Source of the DNA: JBQTIU01 sp052387815
GTDB lineage: Bacteria; Pseudomonadota; Alphaproteobacteria; CACIAM-22H2
Reading direction: 5' to 3'
DNA length: 64,000 nucleotides
Assembly: GCA_052387815.1 (NCBI GenBank)
Contig: JBQTIU010000012.1
Coordinates: 1 to 64,000 of the forward strand
This document shows positions 60,888 to 64,000 of the stretch, piece after piece; within the stretch, counting starts at the first letter, position 1; every line of letters starts with the position of its first letter. The notes under the pieces are model-generated. The model did not search any database and had not been told where the DNA came from. It was given only the letters and a program-made list of their open reading frames with translations. Position numbers and translations under genes: made by a program.

Positions 60888-62528
60888 TCACCTCAAGGCC
60901 AGCCGTTGGCCGCTTGTTGCCTCAAAAACGCGGCGCACATCGATCGAGGAGATCGCGAAGCTCAACCCTGATGCTCCGGGGAATGTGATCCGGTTGGTGA
61001 CCATGCCGATGACTTCACCGTTCAGGTTTAGGAGCGGGCCGCCGCTGTTGCCTGGATTCACGGCTGCGTCGAACTGCACGAAGAACACCTCGCGCACCGG
61101 GCGCAGGCTACTCACGACTCCCGTGGTCAATGTTCCTTCGAGCTTGCCGAGCGCGGTGCCGATGGCAAGAACTTGAATACCCACGATAGGTAAGTCTATC
61201 GCCAGCTTTAACGGCTTTTCGTTGATCGAACTCGCAAGGCGGATGAAGGCGATGTCGAGGGCGGCATTGTGCAGGGTCACGCGTCCCAGCAACCGAGCGC
61301 CGTGAACGCCGTCAACCGTGACATCGTTATTCGGCTCGACCACATGCGCGCTCGTGGCGATGTACTGCGGCGCTATTAGGAAGCCCGTGCCGGACCGTCC
61401 GCCGGCGCGCACTGTAAAGACGCTGTCGATCGAAGAACGATAGACGCCCGCGATCGATCCTGGTCCGCCGGCTTGCGGCAACGTTCGCGTGATATTGGCC
61501 CTGACGTAATCCGGTGTCCGGGCTGGCAAGTCTGCGAAGTACGCGGCGGTCTGAGGCAGCGCCGCCAACGTCTTGCTCGGTAGGCGATCGCGGCTAATGA
61601 CCTCCTCAACAGCGAACCTCCATTTGTAATTGAGGCCAGTGAATGGGTCGATCAAACTTTCAATGTATATTCGTGCGCCGGACCCTTGATCGATGAATTG
61701 ACCGAAACCGGAGACAAGAATGAACTCGTTATTCCTTTCAAACACGCTGCCGCGTACGCGGACGTCCATCCGGATCTCCAACTGTGTGCCGGAGAGCCGA
61801 GTTTGAACGGCATTTCTAATTCCGCGCTCCATGGCGTCGGGACCGAAAGTTAGTAGCCCACGGACATCGCCAGCTCCTGGCACTGCGATTCCGCCTCGCA
61901 TGGCCGCGACGACGCATTGGTAGTACCGGACAAAGAATTCCTCAGTGTTCGCTGGCCACATCGGCTGATGCATCGACACTTGGAGGCGCGGGAATCGCAG
62001 GACACCGACGCAGCCATTGACTACTTGCTCGGGGTTCGTGAAACTGTCGATGATGCCCTGACGCAGGGAACGCCACTCGGAATCGGGCAGGTTCCGGATC
62101 GGGTTCCGATCAGCAATCTCGACAAGCGGCTTGAAAATTTCTCGTACTGTGCCGTCTTGTTCGATTGTCATTTCTTGGCGGAGCTTGAGCGGAATTCGGG
62201 CGACCGCGCCTCGATTCTCGAAATCCATTGCCGCTACTTCGATGATCTGACGCACGCCGTCGGCGGACGCTTTGTCGTGCCGGATGGTACCGGAAAGGCG
62301 CCCTCGACCTCCCTGGAAGACGCCGAGCCACTCGTACGGCACGGGCGCGTGAGGGCGGTACGATACTTGCACGGGCGCCGGCAGTGGGACCGGATCGGCT
62401 TTGAAACCCGAGATCAGCTCCTGCGTTTGCGATCGCAGGGCGAGCGATCCCGGTTCGCCGACGGTCTCGCAGCCCGCACTCAGCGCGGCGACGCAGAAGG
62501 CAAGTTGGAGGAGCCGTCCCGGTTTCAC
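60888..62528 (-). CDS. trypsin-like serine protease lipoprotein with large N-terminal domain
   Basis: This 546-residue lipoprotein has a lipobox LSAGC at 16-20, followed by a 330-residue domain of unknown fold and a C-terminal HtrA-like S1 protease domain. The catalytic His is in IATSAHVVEP, Asp in ALDIAFIRLA and Ser in NPGNSGGPLLNLNGEVIGM. No PDZ domain follows. It probably acts in the periplasm, anchored to the membrane. The GTG at 62528 is used because no ATG precedes the signal peptide; the AGGAG upstream is close to it (two bases), so a different start is possible. Confidence 0.82.
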   Translation of the reverse strand: MKPGRLLQLAFCVAALSAGCETVGEPGSLALRSQTQELISGFKADPVPLPAPVQVSYRPHAPVPYEWLGVFQGGRGRLSGTIRHDKASADGVRQIIEVAAMDFENRGAVARIPLKLRQEMTIEQDGTVREIFKPLVEIADRNPIRNLPDSEWRSLRQGIIDSFTNPEQVVNGCVGVLRFPRLQVSMHQPMWPANTEEFFVRYYQCVVAAMRGGIAVPGAGDVRGLLTFGPDAMERGIRNAVQTRLSGTQLEIRMDVRVRGSVFERNNEFILVSGFGQFIDQGSGARIYIESLIDPFTGLNYKWRFAVEEVISRDRLPSKTLAALPQTAAYFADLPARTPDYVRANITRTLPQAGGPGSIAGVYRSSIDSVFTVRAGGRSGTGFLIAPQYIATSAHVVEPNNDVTVDGVHGARLLGRVTLHNAALDIAFIRLASSINEKPLKLAIDLPIVGIQVLAIGTALGKLEGTLTTGVVSSLRPVREVFFVQFDAAVNPGNSGGPLLNLNGEVIGMVTNRITFPGASGLSFAISSIDVRRVFEATSGQRLALR

Positions 62529-62709
62529 ACTCCTAGACTACACGCAATAGGCGGCGAGGACAAGCTTGGCCGCATACGTGTGTCGGTGACGCACGAGTTG
62601 TCCGCCTTGTAACTGCTCAACCCCGTCGGGGGGAGGCGGCGAGGAGGGTAATTGCTCACGCGGGGAGGATTGGTTGAGTAGGCCGGTGGGACCGGGGTTT
62701 GGTGCTGGC

Positions 62710-63315
62710 TTATGTTCGGTGGAACCGGGCGGCGAGCGTCGCATCGGCGATTTCGACGGCGAACTCGTCCGGACCGAACTCTTCGCCGATCCACTCCCTC
62801 TGGTCGGTGTGCTCCGGATGGGTGGGATCGGCCAGGACGGCAAGGAGGTGCTGGTAGCCCCAGGGACCTCCGCAATCCTCTGGCGGACAGTTGCGCTTTC
62901 CGGCGATGCAGACGGGGTAGCGGCTTGTGTCGAGCGGCGGCCGGTTTCGCTCGATCACCACCGAGTGCTCCCATTTATCGCTGAAGTCATAGGTGTAGGC
63001 GAAGCGGGTGACGCCGGATTTCAGCAAGCCGTTCAACGTCAGCCGCTCCTCGTCGGCGACGTCGTCGACGGTGTGCCGATGACCATACTGCCGGCCGTCG
63101 ATGTCGAACGCATGGAGATGGCAATCTTCCCAACCCATGGACGCCTGGATCGCCTGGTGCAGATCACCCAGCGTCATTCCGCCTGGCATCAGGAGACGGC
63201 GCCAGACCGGCGGCTTCGTGCCGCGCAGAGTCACCTTCAGACCGACGATGGTTGTGCTGACGCCGCCCCCGGATCGGGTCCGGGGCAGGCTCTTCGGGTT
63301 GGTGGTCTTGGCCAT
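62710..63315 (-). CDS. plasmid pRiA4b ORF-3 family protein
   Basis: This 201-residue protein has LKVTLRGTKPPVWRRLLMPG, TLGDLHQAIQASMGWEDCHLHAF and FAYTYDFSDKWEHSVVIE. It also has the Cys-rich CIAGKRNCPPEDCGGPWGYQ and PTHPEHTDQREWIGEEFGPDEF. These are the markers of the IS1096 TnpR-like/pRiA4b ORF-3 family, often carried on plasmids and mobile DNA. Its function is unknown. It lies between two copies of the Phd-VapC cassette. Confidence 0.88.
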   Translation of the reverse strand: MAKTTNPKSLPRTRSGGGVSTTIVGLKVTLRGTKPPVWRRLLMPGGMTLGDLHQAIQASMGWEDCHLHAFDIDGRQYGHRHTVDDVADEERLTLNGLLKSGVTRFAYTYDFSDKWEHSVVIERNRPPLDTSRYPVCIAGKRNCPPEDCGGPWGYQHLLAVLADPTHPEHTDQREWIGEEFGPDEFAVEIADATLAARFHRT

Positions 63316-63398
63316 GATCCTTGCCTCCTGTCGCCTCGGGCATCGAGCGCGACGCCCTCCATCATCATTTTCCGCGATGCTCCTCCCGATAGCAAGCG

Positions 63399-63617
63399 TC
63401 AGGAAGCCGGTGCCCCGCCCGTCACCTCGGACAGCATCCGCATGATGTTCGTCTCGATGCCGCGGATGTCGGTTAAAAGCGCGTTGGCGAACTCCAGGCG
63501 CCACAGCGCCGGCACCCACAGTTCCGTATCGGCGACCCGATCGAGCAGGCTTTCGGCGAAGTCGGTCTTCTCGTCTTCGAAATACCAAGGCAGAGTGACC
63601 GAGCAGTCGAGCACCAT
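63399..63617 (-). pseudogene. truncated vapC-like gene, copy B
   Basis: The first 48 codons match the PIN domain of copy A up to EFANALL. At 63474 the similarity ends, and the frame continues in unrelated sequence (TDIRGIETNIMRML) to a stop at 63399. More than half of the toxin is missing, so it cannot be active. Confidence 0.82.
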
Positions 63618-63862
63618 CCGTAATTGCGCCCGGCATTGACAAGGTCTTCGACGGTCATGTCGGCAAGCCTGATGCCCTTGCGGGTCGCGCGGATTTCTTT
63701 GAGGAGGGCGCGCACGGTCGTCTTATCGCTGACGGTTCGTGCCGGGATCAGGATCGCAACCGGCTCGCCATGCCGCGTGATGGCGATTTTCTCGCCCGTC
63801 GCCACGTGGTCAAGTAATCGAGAAAAACGGGTTTTTGCTGCAAAGCCACCTACGGTCGCCAT
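63473..63862 (-). CDS. Phd/YefM-type antitoxin, copy B, reading through
   Basis: It begins MATVGGFAAKTRFSRLLDHV, then GEKIAITRHGEPVAILIPAR and DLVNAGRNYG as in copy A, and then continues out of frame through the truncated toxin to a stop at 63473. Like copy A it lacks the stop before the toxin gene. The first 80 residues remain a complete antitoxin. Confidence 0.7.
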   Translation of the reverse strand: MATVGGFAAKTRFSRLLDHVATGEKIAITRHGEPVAILIPARTVSDKTTVRALLKEIRATRKGIRLADMTVEDLVNAGRNYGWCSTARSLCLGISKTRRPTSPKACSIGSPIRNCGCRRCGAWSSPTRF

Positions 63863-63894
63863 CCAGCGCCTCCGGACCGGTCAACCAGTCTATC
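63474..63894. repeat. direct repeat of Phd-VapC cassette, copy B
   Basis: The partner of 60309-60728 in the same orientation. It holds the antitoxin, the first third of vapC and the operator. The two copies are 3.2 kb apart and could recombine to delete the protease and pRiA4b-like genes. Confidence 0.85.
63874..63891. promoter_or_regulatory. degenerate palindrome upstream of the copy B antitoxin
   Basis: GGACCGGTCAACCAGTCT corresponds to the perfect palindrome of copy A, with two changes in the left arm. It lies 12 bases before the start. Confidence 0.5.
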
Positions 63895-63959
63895 GAGCGT
63901 AACCCAAAAGCAGTCGGCCGGTCGCTGTTGTTCGTGCCACTCCGCGGAAGGCCCCCTTG

Positions 63960-64000
63960 ATGACCAACCCACTCGCTTACCCCTTCCCAACCAGCCGCCG
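63960..64000 (+). CDS. possible start of a gene cut by the window end
   Basis: An ATG at 63960 opens MTNPLAYPFPTSRR to the window edge. There is only a weak ribosome site (GGAAGG 11 bases upstream). Too little is visible to call a family. Confidence 0.25.
   Translation, partial: MTNPLAYPFPTSR

Noticed and set aside
62529..62709. Insertion sequence remnant between protease and pRiA4b-like gene
   Set aside because: The G-rich stretch is unlike its neighbours, but no transposase piece or inverted repeat could be shown.

Overview
The window is a stretch of GC-rich bacterial chromosome. Gene content and order point to an alphaproteobacterium, most likely Rhodospirillales or a relative. Pointers are a FixL/FixJ oxygen sensor, a run of SUV3-like helicase, S4 RNA-binding protein, 7Fe ferredoxin and CarD regulator, a System I (ccmABCDEFGHI) cytochrome c maturation operon, rhizobial-type asparaginase, NnrU, and DUF1223 and IalB-like exported proteins. 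No rRNA, CRISPR array or replication origin was seen. One tRNA, Ala(CGC), is present.

Layout. 1-17,030: the 3' end of an IS5-type transposase at the edge, then a mostly minus-strand block: fixJ-fixL, a PagL-like lipid A deacylase, prolyl aminopeptidase, an alpha/beta hydrolase, a metallophosphoesterase-fold protein without its metal motifs, carD, fdxA, usp, terC, S4 protein, SUV3-like helicase, and a two-gene module of a zinc-cluster protein with a SNF2 helicase. A nuclease-fold gene and an M48 lipoprotein protease lie on the plus strand inside it. 17,549-21,120: overlapping kynB-kynU-kynA (tryptophan to anthranilate) and a Tat-exported superoxide dismutase. 22,635-31,223: a branched-chain-type ABC transporter (livGHMKF) bracketed by two different acyl-CoA ligase genes, suggesting import and CoA activation of an organic acid. 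31,469-38,795: the complete ccm operon.

38,860-41,580 and 46,300-49,030 are accessory: a GNAT/DUF1778 toxin-antitoxin pair, a T5orf172 (GIY-YIG-like) protein next to the tRNA, an XRE regulator coupled to rlmN, a small HTH-like protein convergent with an adenine-type DNA methyltransferase, and an orphan HicB. Between and after them are housekeeping genes: yggT, yggU, nnrU, argG, GST, rlmN, IalB-like, SpoU methyltransferase, asparaginase, quinone oxidoreductase, DinB, MFS, acetoacetyl-CoA synthetase, SDR, pterin dehydratase, a zincin and a cytidine deaminase. The right end (60,000-64,000) is repetitive: two copies of a Phd-VapC cassette, both damaged, flank a trypsin-like lipoprotein protease and a pRiA4b ORF-3-like gene.

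The items most worth a second look are a family of GTAGGGG...CCCCTAC double-hairpin elements found only between genes, a FixL in which both PAS domains keep the haem-ligand residues, the SNF2/zinc-cluster pair, the metal-site-less phosphatase, and the XRE-rlmN coupling with a clear promoter-operator.
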